Of a stretch of DNA of 64,000 bases, positions 1 to 11,785 are shown piece after piece. How positions within the stretch are numbered: the first letter of the stretch is position 1; the number at the start of each line of letters is the position of its first letter. The DNA is from Synaphobranchus kaupii. Taxonomy: Eukaryota > Chordata > Actinopteri > Anguilliformes > Synaphobranchidae. The notes beneath the pieces were generated by a model, which did no database searches, had not been told where the DNA came from, and worked only from the letters and a program-made list of their open reading frames with translations. Position numbers and translations under genes: made by a program. The DNA lies in contig CM056380.1 of assembly GCA_029718625.1 (NCBI GenBank), positions 99,254,926-99,318,925 of the forward strand, written 5' to 3'.

Positions 1-330
1 CATTCTGTGGAAGTGAAGTTGGTGATCGATTTGATCTGGGTGTTATGGTCAGATGACATCAAAATTGAGTTTTCGTTTGTGCAAGGGTACCAGCAGTGGC
101 TTTGGCATCGGAAGAAGGACGCTAAATGTTAAAAATGTCACACCTATGCTTAAATATGTTGATGGATCGTTGATAGTATGGGGGCATTTTGCATCTACTG
201 GCCTTTTGTTAAGGTCAGTGAACGCAAGCACCAAGACATTTGGCCAAAAAACCTGGCTACCTCTGCTGGGAAAACAAAGTTTGATAGTGGGCAAGTGGAT
301 GTTTCAGCAAGACAATGATTCCCCCTTTTT
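1..330 (+). pseudogene. Tc1-like transposase fragment (decayed)
   Basis: Remnant of the DDE domain of a Tc1/mariner transposase, entering the window already open on the left. The frame at 46-120 reads WSDDIKIE, the usual context of the first catalytic Asp in Tc1-like enzymes, then WHRKKDAK. After a frameshift near 100-118 the second frame reads NVTPMLKY, GSLIVWGHF and WMFQQDND (about 290-318), the context of the second Asp. Similarity stops soon after 320, so the final acidic residue of the triad is missing. The family moves DNA by cut-and-paste at TA sites; this copy cannot be functional. It sits in a fhit intron, antisense to fhit. Identification rests on motif spacing; no alignment was run. 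Confidence 0.75.
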
Positions 331-1020
331 ATTGTTAAAATCTTTAAATCAGACCAATTGTAGCTTATTACCTGTATTGTTTATTTTATACAGCCTTCTT
401 TACTTATCTTTATCAAAGGTGTCAATAATTTTTGGAGGTCACTGTATGTGCATCCTTATCAGACTGCAGTGATTGTTACATACCATTTGCCCTTCTCACC
501 CAAAGAACCAAGGGAAAAAAGACTAAGTAACGAGACCTAAGTGGAGGAAATAACATCATTACAACTTATAATCGTTTGCTGACATTGTTCTCGCTAACAA
601 GCGTGGCAGCCCTGTAATTGAGTTCCCACTGATCTCCAAGGCGGCTGGGAGCAAAGACAATCTGTGCTGCCACTGTCACAGAGCTCTACCCTAATTAAAT
701 AGCCATAAAGAGACTCTCTATCATTCCGAGAAACGTGGATTGCGTCCTCAGTCCAGGCCCCCTTAATACGAGAGAGGAGGAGTCCTGGGGCAAAGAGGTA
801 AGCAGTAAGCACTTTGGATATATCTTTCAGCCGGCATCATTTCAATCAAGAAGAATTAAATAATTGTCATTAGTTTCACATTACTCAACATGTGGGAAAT
901 GTTCACTGAATAAACCTCATGTTTTAATCTTTCCCCATTAACTTTTGGCAGCAGGGAAGAATGCTCACTTTGTCCTCAGTCAGTTCAAGTAATCAAAACA
1001 TATCAACTAATCAACACATA

Positions 1021-1345
1021 TTGGGCTCCATCTTGACGATCCTAGCGCGTGTCTAAAATGGATGGCGCAATTGCATTTAGGGCGTGTCCAACTCCACTTT
1101 TGCTAGTTAGATGGCGGATAATTTGAGCGCAAAGGCACAAGGTTCAAATGGGCTGAACTTCAAATAAGTCTCCTCATTAATTATAGGTCTGTCTTGGGTG
1201 TAACCAATCAGTGTCATCTCCCATTCCCTTTAAAAGCCACCTGTGTTTGCACCTTGGCGGATTGCTAATATAATGGTGGATTTAGTGAGACTGAAAAGAG
1301 TGATTTACAACTGGTGAAACAGACCTGCTCGTGCAGTTAAAGCGT
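1021..1345. mobile_element. Fragment of the GGGCCC-TIR DNA transposon family
   Basis: Begins TTGGGCTCCATCTTGACG and matches, on the opposite strand, the right-hand end of the larger copy ending at 26225. Shared landmarks are GCATTTAGGGCGTGTCC, ATTAATTATAGG, CCCATTCCCTTTAAAAGCCA and GGATTGCTAATAT. Only one end is present and no target duplication is visible. Superfamily not assigned. Confidence 0.65.
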
Positions 1346-2467
1346 GCATGCAGAGAATATATAGCATTAAAATTATCTGAATTAATTGTGTAATGCAATT
1401 TAATTTCTAATTGTTGAAAATGTTTATTTTCCTTAATTAGACTTTTAGTTCTCATTAAAATAATTTTTGTTCAGTTATAGAATAGGAGTTGAAATCAGCG
1501 GGGTTTTAATTGCTGAAAGTATGGAAACCTGGTCACTGCAATTAAAAAAAAATATGAAGAATGAAGAATAGGGTTAAACATTCAGTTAAAAATGGTCAAA
1601 TTTAAATTCATCTCTTTTTTTTTTTAACCATGTCGAGAAGTGTTTAAAAAAATATATATAATAAAACAAAAAACCTTATGCAGTGAATCCCAGACCATAT
1701 GCTGTTTGAAAAACATTTGTAAAAATTAATTAATGTGATTTAAAAATTCAGAATAAATGCAATATTCGCTGGGCAAAGTTTCAAACTTTTTTTCATTTAA
1801 AACCATTCCATTTACTTACAGGCTGTAGATGAAGAGGGCTGTATTGTCATGTTCCACCTGTCTTATGACCCAGACATCTGAAGCGCATTTTCAGCACTCC
1901 AAATGTCCGTCTATTGCAGTGTGTGTTTTTGTGAGTTTTCGATTGAATGACAATTCACGCAGCTATAGGCAGGTGTTATCAGCCAGGTTTTTAATGGATA
2001 GCCATTGACCCCTAACAGAAGATTGTCTTAAGACCAACCTGCCCAGTTGGGTGCAAGTTTACTTGATATTTAAACAACATGAGTGCTGGACGGTAAAATG
2101 ACAACCGCATCTGTCTGAAACTTACAAAGACACTTGAGTTTGGGTCACCACCGCTTCACCGGTTATAAGATAGAGCCCACTGACTCTGTCTTGACCAAGT
2201 AGTTGCATGTTTTTTTAAATGTTTTTTCAGCAATCACATACGTGAATCATTTGTATTTATTGTAAACTCAAATTTAAGGAGGAAGGTTGACTGAATTTAG
2301 ACCACTATTATTTCTCAGGAGTCGGTAGATTTTCTGATCAGTCTCTGCATAACTGTATGGGTGGCATTATGATGAAGTGGTTTAAGGAATGGGGCTTGTC
2401 ACTAGAAAGATACTTTTTTGATTGTTAGGAAGGCCCTAAACTAGTCGCCTCCAGATAGGGGCAAATT

Positions 2468-2493
2468 GGGAGGGGGGAGGGGGGGAGGGGGGT
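2468..2493 (+). repeat. G-rich tract
   Basis: Runs of 3-7 G separated by single A residues, enough G-runs for an intramolecular G-quadruplex on the + strand. On the fhit transcript this reads as C-rich. Confidence 0.6.
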
Positions 2494-3269
2494 GTGAAAT
2501 TATTCAAAAGGAAGGATTGTTGCTACAGGGATGAAATTGTGTTAGATAAATGGCAAATGTGATTCAGTATTTTTTTTCTGGCCGATTAAAAGGTCAAAAC
2601 ACTTATTTTTGAAAACCCCCTGACCTTTACAGGGCGTAATGAATGGAGCCTTTGGAAATTGCTATTGAGGTGAGCAAAAGGGAGCATGAGCCAGGGTGGA
2701 GCATCCTTATGTTTGCATTCCTGGCCATGTTCCGGGGGGTGGATGCTCAGCACTGCCCCAGACAAACTGGTCACTCACCACACATATTCATTAATACATG
2801 TGTTCATCCATTTTCCTTTGTTCCTAATTGGGTGTTTTCTATCTCAAAAAGTTCAGCATAATTCCTGATGCATGCTAATCACTCAATATTAGCTGTAAGG
2901 CCTGCATGTAGATGAGGCTAGGCCCCTATCAATTGTTACTCTTTGAATTTAGAATAATGTCTACTTGACATTATTCTTCTGTCTACTAAAAAAAAAAAAG
3001 AAAAAAAAAGAAGTTTAATAGCTGTGATATGTGGAAACCGGCCACGACTGTAATATGACCACAAGAGTACCCCTTTTTTATGTTTCTCCTTTGATACATA
3101 CAGTATCTTGACCTTTACTATAGTTCATGGTTTGAACTGGGTATTGCTGTCAGACATACCAAACACCCACATGAACAAACTAAGCATGCACCATTACAGT
3201 AGTTCTAACTAGTTTCTCCCTTCCACATCATCCTACATCCCATCAAGAACAAGTACATATCTTGTGTCA

Positions 3270-4140
3270 GTCCTTGATGCATTGGCGTATACACACATTA
3301 TTTTGGGGTGGAGGGGGGTCATATCCCCCCAATGATGCAAAAATATGTAAGGTGATTAATTGCTAGCTAGTATGGTTAAACGTGGAGTATATACTAACAA
3401 TACTTGCTGCTTAGCTAGTCAGCTAGCAAACTCCTAGCCCCATGATCGAGTCTGGAAATCACATCTGATTTTACCTACTGTCTTAGCGTCACATAGGGAC
3501 TCTATGTATATCATATCTTTACTATGTGACTGTATAAAGTTGTCCTCCTAAGAGACTTGGAAGTATGGTTCGGAACAGATCTAGTAATATTAGATAGATA
3601 ACGTAGCTAGTCATCCATCTAACATCATAGCTAGATTTATTTTTCTCATTCTGAGTTTGAGAAGTTGAATTCAGTGGATCTAGCTGGCTTGCTAACTATG
3701 TGAATATGAAATCTTCTGCCAAGTAATTATGATAGCTATCTCACGACCGAAGTTGTAGGTAAGTGGTAGGTGGTAGTGTCTGGCTATGGCTATTTGAGAC
3801 TATTAACTTTAGTATAGTAATATTATTCACTTTTCAGAGAAAAATTGGAGCTTTTTCCACTCTCCTTTTTCTGTGAAGAAATGTTGATGTGCTGATATAC
3901 CTCAAATAATTTGATTATGTACAGTACAAAGCTGTCCTGGAAAGTTGCATTTTGAGACATGCAAATTTACAGTGTGTATTGCCGTTCATGGCTATACATT
4001 AGCACAGTTTCACAACCCTCCAGACCAGCACCCCTGTTTATTTATTAAGTCACTCTGGATTAAAGCTTCTGTGATATGATTAGGACTTCCCCCCAATGTT
4101 TAGAACATGGATACGTCCTTACTTTGATGCACACCACTTA
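3270..4140. mobile_element. Possible degenerate DNA transposon
   Basis: The left edge (TGATGCATTGGCGTATACAC, then a CCCCCCAATG block) and the right edge (CCCCCCAATG, then TTTGATGCACACC) look like decayed inverted termini around about 0.8 kb of AT-rich sequence with no ORF. No target duplication could be defined. Confidence 0.25.
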
Positions 4141-4326
4141 ATTGCCAGCAATTTCCAACTATCAACATTAATAGTTGTTAATTAATTAATAGTTAATTAA
4201 TAGTGAATTCAAGACAAGGTGCATTCTGTTATCCAAAACAAATTCCTTCAGACCAAACCTTTTCTTCTATCTTGTTATGAATATGCTCAGTCACAAGGAC
4301 AGAGCTGGCAAAGTTTGTCAAAGACT

Positions 4327-4428
4327 CCCTTATGGAAAAATAATATACTGCAGTATATTGTAAAAATATCAAAATTATCTTCACAATATATTTAAAATAT
4401 ACTACAGTATATTACATTTCCATATGGG
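4327..4428. mobile_element. 102-bp palindromic MITE, copy 1
   Basis: Starts CCCTTATGGAAAAATAATAT and ends ACATTTCCATATGGG; the whole unit is a near-palindrome built on ATACTGCAGTAT. Same family as 56740-56841 and 58993-59096. Here the flanking dinucleotide is CT on both sides rather than TA. It ends 15 bp before the foldback element starting at 4444. Confidence 0.8.
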
Positions 4429-4443
4429 CTGTACCTGCTGATG

Positions 4444-7180
4444 TATGGAAGCATATCCGCGCCAAAATTCAAATGAAAATGCAAATCGGCGATTGCATTT
4501 CGTTTACATTTGATGTGCGCACAAACCATGACATAATTCAAATGTAAATGCAAAAGGTGCACTTTGCGTTTTCATTTGCAAGTTAATGTACGCACTTTAT
4601 CTGACAATTTGAAAATGTTAATGCAAATCCATTTCACATGTAATTTTTCTCGCCCTCTACGACACAACCCTGCCATAATTTTAATGAAAATGAAAAACCA
4701 CATTTGCATTAGCAGTTTCTTGTTGCAATCGCATGATCCATGACAAAAAGGAAATGATAATTCAATTCGGCATTTAACATATCGTTTTCATGCTTTTGCG
4801 GCACAAGAGTGACATAATTCAAATGCAATGGCATTGCATCCATTTGCATTATCATTTCCGTGTGGTCACGCAAAAACCCTGCCAAAAATCCGAACTGAAC
4901 ATGCATTTGCAAACTGTCAAAGCTGCCCATCAAGGCGGGGCCTCGAAGAAAGGGGCGTTACAGGGGACTGTTCAAACCACTGAACATAATGGTTGTCTGT
5001 GATTTCGGTCATCAGGCAGTTACCAGGCTAGATAGCGACATTTCCTAGTCCTCTGTGTTTGGGGATTATAGGCTAAATGCTAAAAACTATAAAGTCAACG
5101 AGGTAGCCTAAAGGTTACGATGATCCTAGCCAACCCGTTGTTCCTACTAACTTAACCTTAACAGCAGGGAGGACTTAAGGGTATAGATTAAGGCTTAATT
5201 AAGGCTTATTTAAGGCTTAAGGAGCAATAGATTTCCGTTCACCGGGTTGCCTCAGACAGGGCTGTGTGATAAACCAACATTGGGCTATTGCTTAGCCTAT
5301 ATTCCATGTCACTAAAATAAAATAAGCAGGCTATCAATAAAATAAGTGCTTATGTCTCTAATCGTGTCTGAGTGGTAGACCTATTTAGCTAAATGAAAAT
5401 GATTCTGTAGCCTATGTTCTTAAAAGACTGAGCATAATGGCATTGTGCCAATACTGATGGATTATTTTATTTTTTACAGCTATGTGGATAGGCTAGGCTG
5501 CTGTCGGAACTCACTGTATTCGCACACCCTCAAAAATTTTTTTACGTTCTCTTAATAATCAAGAGCCTATTTAAATTGGACAAATTTAAATGTTTTGTGT
5601 AAGCTAGGCTACAACAGGAAAATCAGTGTCATAGAGGCTAACCGCCTCATCTTACAGCATTGAGATCTGGAAAGCTCCAGAGACTTTGCGAATAGCCTAC
5701 CTAGTAGCCTACCAAAGACGGTGAATTGTGTTGCAGGATAGCCTATATGGTGTAACGTTATAATTAAATAAAAATATTAATTTAAAAAAAAATTTAATCA
5801 TCTGTAGGCTATGTTGCTTCATGACTAGGCTAAATATAGATTATTACAATATCCAAGGTTACAGGTAAAATTCCCAAGGTTCATGGGCCTTGTGAGTAGG
5901 GAGATCAAAATCGGTTGCGTCATATATCTAAAATCTTTGGTTGTGCCCGCCGGGGTTGTTTACCCAGTGTTTTCACCACAGAACTATATACGAACGTGGT
6001 TTTCACCAAATAAAAAAAGAAGCTGTCATTCAGTTTTTACAAGTCTTTTATTGCCATCTGCTGGGTAAACACATGAATGACTGTCCATACTACACAACAT
6101 AGCCTATGCGGAATAGGCCTAATTACACAATTTTATATTTTTATTTAATTGGCCTAGATTCTATACGTTACACCATACAAAATCCACCGTTTTTGGTAGC
6201 TAGGCTGTAGGCTCAAGCTGTGTCTCGTACGAATCGCTGTCTCAGGCTTTCTGTGGACTACGTTACCGTTGCTCTGCACATAGCCTAAGGGTAAGGCTAT
6301 CTAAAAGAAAACAATAATTAATAGAAATCGTGATGGAAATGCCCACGGTGAAAAGGGTAGCACATTTTTCAGGCATAGCTGGTTTTGGCCACGGAAACCC
6401 GTAACATTAAGCTATCGGCTAGTTTCCACACCAGATTAATGAAAGCAGGCTAAATTGTGAAATTAATTTAGTTAACATTGGGCTGGCTATGGCTAGTCGT
6501 AACTTTTAGGCTACCTCGTTTCCTTTTTAATTCCTATCATTTCGCCTATAATCCCCAAATACAGAGGACTAGGAAATGTCAGTATCTAGCCTGGTAACTG
6601 CCAGACAACCGAAATCACAGACAATCATTGAATCATATGTTCAGTGGTGGTTTGATCAGTCCCCTGCAACGCCCCTTTCTTCGAGGCCCCGCCTTGATGG
6701 GCAGCTTTGACAGTTTCCAAATGCATGTTCAGTTCGGATTTTTGGCAGGGTTTTTGCGTGACCACACGGAAATGATAATGCAAACGGATGCAATGCCATT
6801 GCATTTGAATTATGTCACTCTTGTGCCGCAAAAGCATGAAAACGATATGTTAAATGGCGAATTGAATTATAATTTCCTTTTTGTCATGGCTCATGCGATT
6901 GCAACAAGAAACTGCTAATGCAAATGTGGTTTTTCATTTTCATTAAAATTATGGCAGGGTTGTGTAGAGGGCGAGAAAAATTTAATGTGAAATGGATTTG
7001 CATTAACATTTTCAAATTGTCAGATAAAGTGCGTACATTAACTTGCAAATGAAAATGCAAAGTGCACCTTTTGCATTTACATTTGAATTATGTCATGGTT
7101 TTTGCACACATCGAATGTAAACGAAATGCAATCGCCGATTTGCTTTTTCATTTGAATTTTGGTGCGGATATGCTTCCATA
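4444..7180. mobile_element. 2.7-kb foldback DNA element, 6-bp TSD
   Basis: Termini TATGGAAGCATATCC and its reverse complement are flanked by identical CTGATG on both sides (4438-4443 and 7181-7186). The outer arms (about 4444-5110 and 6490-7180) pair base by base with few changes. Weaker pairing continues inward (TATGGTGTAACGT near 5748 against 6160; CTACCAAAGACGG near 5706 against 6190), leaving a loop of roughly 0.3 kb near 5790-6120. No transposase is visible; the apparent ORFs inside are antisense images of the arms. A 6-bp duplication is unusual: Dada and IS3EU are candidate superfamilies, but this is inference. Confidence 0.8.
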
Positions 7181-7440
7181 CTGATGAGGGCTCATCAATG
7201 GAAAGTGACCTTGAGTGTAAATTTGTCTATTAAGGGAAACACAAATAAAATAAATGGGAAAATAAAAATAAATCTTAATAAAAAATCTTAAATAAAAAAT
7301 ACATCTGGAAAATAAGAACAAAAATCAAAACTGGCATCAGAGAGTATGGAAAATACTTTCCTCACATGAGACTATATTTAATTTTATTCCCACTATTATT
7401 TCCTCTGGGGATGTAAGTAGAGCACCATAGGTAGTAAAAG

Positions 7441-9146
7441 CAGTGGTGTAGTGGTCCCTGGAGTAGTGGCTATACTGTAATTTAGCCCCGGAAAGCTAAA
7501 AATCACGGTGAATACCAGCTACTCTAAGTTACAGAAAAGGCCTAATACATCATTTTCTTTTTTTACACAATAATTACACTGTCATTATGTTATTCTAGGC
7601 CTACTAACTTGTATTCAAGCTGAGCCAAACAGGATGTCTGATAGATATTTATTTTTCATTTCACAAATTTCATATTCATATTTCAAGTACATGTTATGGA
7701 TGCCTGCCCATTTGCCATGAAACTACAGTACATACTGTACTTTAGGTTATGTACTGCCATCTCACACACTCAAAATAATGACCCAGACATTCAGAGAATA
7801 TTGCCTTGCCATGACAGATAAACATTGCTTAGCCTGATCCACGGAACAAAATGATAAATTACAGCTACACATTGTTTAACAACCTTTATCTTGCCACAGT
7901 CGCAGACAATAAAATGCTAAAAAATATATGTTCCGACATAGAAACAATAATACAGGCTATTATTCAAAAGTTGTATAAATAAACATAGTGTTTTTTTCCC
8001 CTTGCTTACTGTAGCCAGAGAAAAATTACATTTCGCAGCAAATGTTCAAAATAGGTTCTATATCTATGGAGTAGCCTACCTATGCATTTGCGGCTGTAAT
8101 AGCCTACGTTGCTGTTGTTATGTATGTTGAAAACAGTCTACTTCTTTAAGTACTTTATACACCACGTGGCCACGCCAGTACAGTACACACACCCTGACCC
8201 AGAGTTAGCTAGCTAGCTAACCAACTCGCAATGCAAAGATCTGTGCAGTCAATGCATGTGTGTGTGTGTGTGTGTGTGTGTGCATGTGATTGATTAATCA
8301 ATTTGGCTAGCTAGTTTAATCGTATTACCGACTGACTGAACAACTTACTTTTAGTTTTTTGACAAATTATTGTCTGATGTCTGGGGGTCCGTTCCTTTTA
8401 TTCACGCAAAACCTGCTTAACATGTCGGAGCTACTTGGAAACAAATTTGATCAACACATAACGTAGCCTGCAGCTAACGTTATGCTATGGGATGGGAGTA
8501 ATTATTCATGACAACAAACTAACAATGTACTGTGGGTGAAAAGTAATACTGCTTGCTTGCGTTTTCATACTTACTTGATGGCAAAGATATCCTAAGTTAA
8601 TCGTCATTTGTTCCAGTCACCACCACCAAGTTAGCAGGCTAACGTTACTTTGTTTGTCATCTTCTAGACTACGCCCGTGTTCGTGTTTGGTGTTTGTTAG
8701 TGTTGCCAGATGCCTGAATCAATTCCTCCCCCAAACAATTCTGAAAATCCCCAATCTTCAACTGAGTCCCATACAACTTCCCCTATGCAATTTTTGAAAC
8801 CCCTACATTTAGGGGGACATCCCCCAAGCTGGCAAAAGTAGCTGGCTTTTGCTTCGAGTTCGAAGTGAGATGACAGTGTGGGGGGAAGAGCGCAACAAAA
8901 GGCGGAAAAGCACATACATTTATAAAAATTATAAATGAATAGATAATGGAATCATATCATCATACCTTCAAATGGCATTGTTTGGTCGGATTTGTATTTA
9001 TAATTTTTTTTCCCCAAGGGAAAGGTTTCAAGCAAAAAATTGACGGCTTCAGAGAGAACTAAGAAGTGGGTATACGCTATGCCCACTCAGAAAGAAGTGG
9101 GTATACGGCGTAGGCCTACGTGCGTATACCCTCCACTATACTACTG
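7441..9146. mobile_element. Non-autonomous hAT element, perfect 8-bp TSD
   Basis: Begins CAGTGGTGTAGTGG and ends CCACTATACTACTG. An exact AGTAAAAG flanks both sides (7433-7440 and 9147-9154), the hAT signature. A subterminal GTGGGTATACG motif is repeated near the right end (9067-9105). I see no intact transposase ORF in its 1706 bp. A (TG) run lies at 8260-8282. Confidence 0.85.
8260..8282 (+). repeat. (TG)n microsatellite
   Basis: About eleven TG dinucleotides inside the hAT element. Confidence 0.9.
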
Positions 9147-9469
9147 AGTAAAAGTTAACAGCCTTGCAGGTCCATGGTTTTTAATATGAGTTCTCTGAGT
9201 AAAGGTTAGCTTCAGGAAACACTGTCAGGGCATATTCTCCCTATAATCTGTACAGAAAACGGACTAACTGAGAACGCATAGATACTGCAAAACTACTTGT
9301 GCATGAAAATGTTTATAATCATACATACAGGTCAATGAAATCAAACAATACAGAGACACTAAATGAAATAATATCTTAAGCTATGAATATGTACTGTACC
9401 TATTCTAGGCCAATACTGTACCTATTATCTACAGATAAATAAACTTTTTTTTACTTTAAGCATGAAATA

Positions 9470-9685
9470 GCTTAGCCAGCAGCCATACCACCATGCACTC
9501 TGCTCCTGCTGAATTGCTGAAGCTAAGCAGGTGTGGGCTTGGTTAGTACTTGGATGGGAGACCACCTGGGAAAACTAAGTTGCTGCTGGAAGTGGTGTTG
9601 GTGGACCAGTAGGGGGCAATCTTCCCTCTGGTCAAATAAATCCCAATGCCCCAAATGCAAGGTATTATTATTATCATTATAAATA
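9470..9685 (+). mobile_element. 5S-rRNA-derived SINE, copy 1
   Basis: The head follows vertebrate 5S rRNA: GCCATACCACC near the 5' end, then GAAGCTAAGCAGG, GGTTAGTACTTGGATGGGAG and ACCACCTGGGAA. These include the internal box A, intermediate element and box C used by TFIIIA/Pol III. A body containing GACCAGTAGGGGGC and CCCAATGCCCC follows, then a short ATT-rich tail. The DNA after the 5S head and the divergence from 5S show a SINE3-like retroposon rather than a functional 5S gene. Confidence 0.85.
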
Positions 9686-9907
9686 GTAAGTCACAGAATT
9701 CTTAAAAAATTACTCTCATGGCATCTTTTCCAATGAGGCCCAACTGAAAGTGGAAATTAAGTGTCAATGAGTGATTGAATGTTTTTGCTAAAACAGAGGC
9801 AAACTACAGAATAAACATGCAATTACCAATTACCACACTCTTCACGATAACTACTGACAACAACTGACAATTTATTCAAATCCGAAGACATGCAGGTTAA
9901 GATACTT

Positions 9908-9925
9908 GGGGGGGGGGGGGGGGGG
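9908..9925 (+). repeat. Poly-G run (18 G)
   Basis: Uninterrupted G tract in a fhit intron, one of several mononucleotide G/C tracts in the window. Confidence 0.95.
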
Positions 9926-10429
9926 TGTTACAGTTATATATGATAAATCTTATTAGCAATTCTGCTCAAAGAGAAAAGAGGGAGTCAGGAGAATGAAGAA
10001 AAAAAAAACATTAAAGCAACTATGATATGCCGTGACCGTTTTTGTTAGAGGCTGTTGTGGACTAGACTGGCGTACTCAAAAAAGGACAATGGAATGTTGA
10101 AGACTATATCTTATGTAACGTGCTGTCAGAAGGAAAGACAGGCTCTTTCTACTCCCGCGCTGTGCGCAGACAGCGCTGTGCCGCTACATCGAAATAAACT
10201 GACAACTAAAACTATGCTCCAGAGAGCCATTCCACGGTTAAGACAAACGCCTGGCTTTGACGCTTCACCAGCTGTCACATCTTGGTGTCATGTCCCTTGG
10301 ATCCCAGGAAAGCAGTGTAATGACTGGGATAACGGAATAGTAGAGCACTCAGGCAATTAGCTTAGCGTTCACGCCAATCGTGCTTTGAGTGTGGAAGAGA
10401 AACTGCCCAGCCACATGGATTTATTCCTG

Positions 10430-10625
10430 CAGCCATGCCAATCTCAATCTCTCTCCTGCCTCAAAGCTGAAGCTAGGTTTGGGTGGGCTTGGTCAATACT
10501 TGGATATGTGACCTCCCGGGTGTTTCTGTAGGTCAGTAGGAGAAGAGTTCCCTTTCGAAAAAAGAATAAAAACCAAGCCACAGCGCCGTGATGGGAACAT
10601 TGAACTGAAGGGGATGGTGATTAAA
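10430..10625 (+). mobile_element. 5S-rRNA-derived SINE, copy 2 (decayed)
   Basis: Diverged copy in the same orientation about 0.95 kb downstream of copy 1. Recognisable pieces are GCAGCCATGCCAAT, GAAGCTAGG, GGGCTTGGTCAATACTTGGA and GACCTCCCGGG, then GGTCAGTAGGAG and GTGATGGGAACATTG from the body. Older than copy 1 by its number of changes. Confidence 0.7.
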
Positions 10626-11257
10626 TCAAATGATGTTAAATCAAATTCCTGACACCCTGTGGCCATTGCACTTATGGCAAGGAGAAGAGGCAGGTTTCAA
10701 CATGATCAAACGGTAATGTGTTTTGAGAAAATTTCTCATTTAATGTCCTGTATAAATACAATGTATGATCATTATGATTATTATTATTATTACTCAGCCA
10801 AGCTTGGGAATTTGAGTCTTTTTATGAGAAAACAAATGTTCTTAGTTCAGGTTATGAAAGACTGAGGGCATGATGCACATGGAGAGAACTTGATTATTTA
10901 TATCAAGATTATAAATATCAAAGCAAAACACCTCGGAGAAATGTACATCATTTGCTGTAAATCACAGAAGAAATATTAACGGAAGTGCTGCTTTCACAAG
11001 ATTGCGTATGATCACATGCATATTAAAAACAAACCTATTTATATGTTGCTTGTGCAGCATTGATGTAGATAAGGTCTCGTTCTCCCCAGGCATTTCAGAG
11101 AAGTAGAAGCAAGCTCTCGTTCCTTGAGGTTATCAGAATATTCAAAACAAACTGACCAGAATATTTATTCTATAAAGCCAACTGATTATGCGCTCATAAT
11201 GTCACAGAAAAACAGAAAAAGAACGTCAAAAGTAGGATGGTGCTGTCTAACTCTAAA

Positions 11258-11638
11258 TATATATAGATAAAAATATGATACTGGAGAGATTTTTTAAAGT
11301 GATTTTCATTTGTTTACCAAAGTGTCTTGTGTTTACTTTATGGGAAAGTTTTACTTGTGTGTGGTACTTCATATAGCCATGTAATACATAACATAAACTC
11401 ATGGGCCAGACTTTCTTGAACTGTTGTAAATTTTCATGTCCTATTAATGGGTGAAAATCGAAAATTTACAACAGTTCAAGAAAGTCTGGCCCATGAGTTT
11501 ATGTTATGTATTACATGGCTATATGAAGTACCACATACAAGTAAAACTTTCCCACAAAGTAAACACAAGACACTTTGGTAAACAAATGAAAATCACTTTA
11601 AAAAAATCTCTCCAGTATCATATTTTTACCTATATATA
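11258..11638. repeat. Near-perfect palindrome, ~178-bp arms
   Basis: The left arm (11258-11435) and right arm (11460-11638) are reverse complements with only a handful of differences, separated by a 24-nt loop. A second short hairpin (ACCTTTGACA against TGTCAAAGGT, about 11639-11675) follows. No ORF and no evident target duplication. The arm edge lies 78 bp inside the intron from the fhit HIT-exon donor, so the fhit pre-mRNA would carry a long double-stranded stem there. It may be a foldback transposon or a recent inverted duplication. Confidence 0.9.
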
Positions 11639-11716
11639 ACCTTTGACAGCATCGTAAATGTTGTCAAAGGTTTCTTTTAAGTATTTATTAAAAAAATATA
11701 CATTTTAAAAGCTTAC

Positions 11717-11785
11717 CTCATCATAAATGCTGTCATTTCTCTCAAAGTCCCCAGCCCTTCTTGGGAGTACATGAACGTGAACATG
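11717..11785 (-). CDS. fhit: fhit coding exon with the HIT motif
   Basis: Fhit hydrolyses diadenosine triphosphate to AMP and ADP and acts in human as a genome-stability and tumour-suppressor protein. This 69-nt exon encodes 23 residues: [14 protein letters not shown], then [17 protein letters not shown] is the histidine-triad signature, with the middle His equivalent to catalytic His96 of human FHIT. The Tyr of NDSIYDE corresponds to Tyr114, the Src-phosphorylated residue. The acceptor is TTTTTCTTTCAG before CATG and the donor is GAG followed by GTAAGC; both boundaries are phase 0. It continues directly from the microexon at 31732-31761. Human has His where this protein has Glu in DFERND. 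Confidence 0.96.

Larger units (their letters stand above)
1..11716 (-). other. fhit: fhit intron, 3' of the HIT exon (partial)
   Basis: All sequence left of the HIT-exon donor. The last coding exon (human C-terminus) was sought on the minus strand and not seen, so this intron probably runs past position 1. Stretches in which I recognise nothing: 331-1020, 1346-3269, 7187-7440, 9155-9469, 9690-10429 apart from a G-run, and 10626-11257. Confidence 0.8.

Noticed and set aside
6628..6918. 96-residue ORF and its near twin at 4709-4933
   Set aside because: The two lie in mirrored arms of the foldback element and are the same arm sequence read twice; no conserved motif.
9470..9600. Functional 5S rRNA gene
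   Set aside because: Several changes in the 5S part and a non-5S body attached at the 3' side indicate a SINE.
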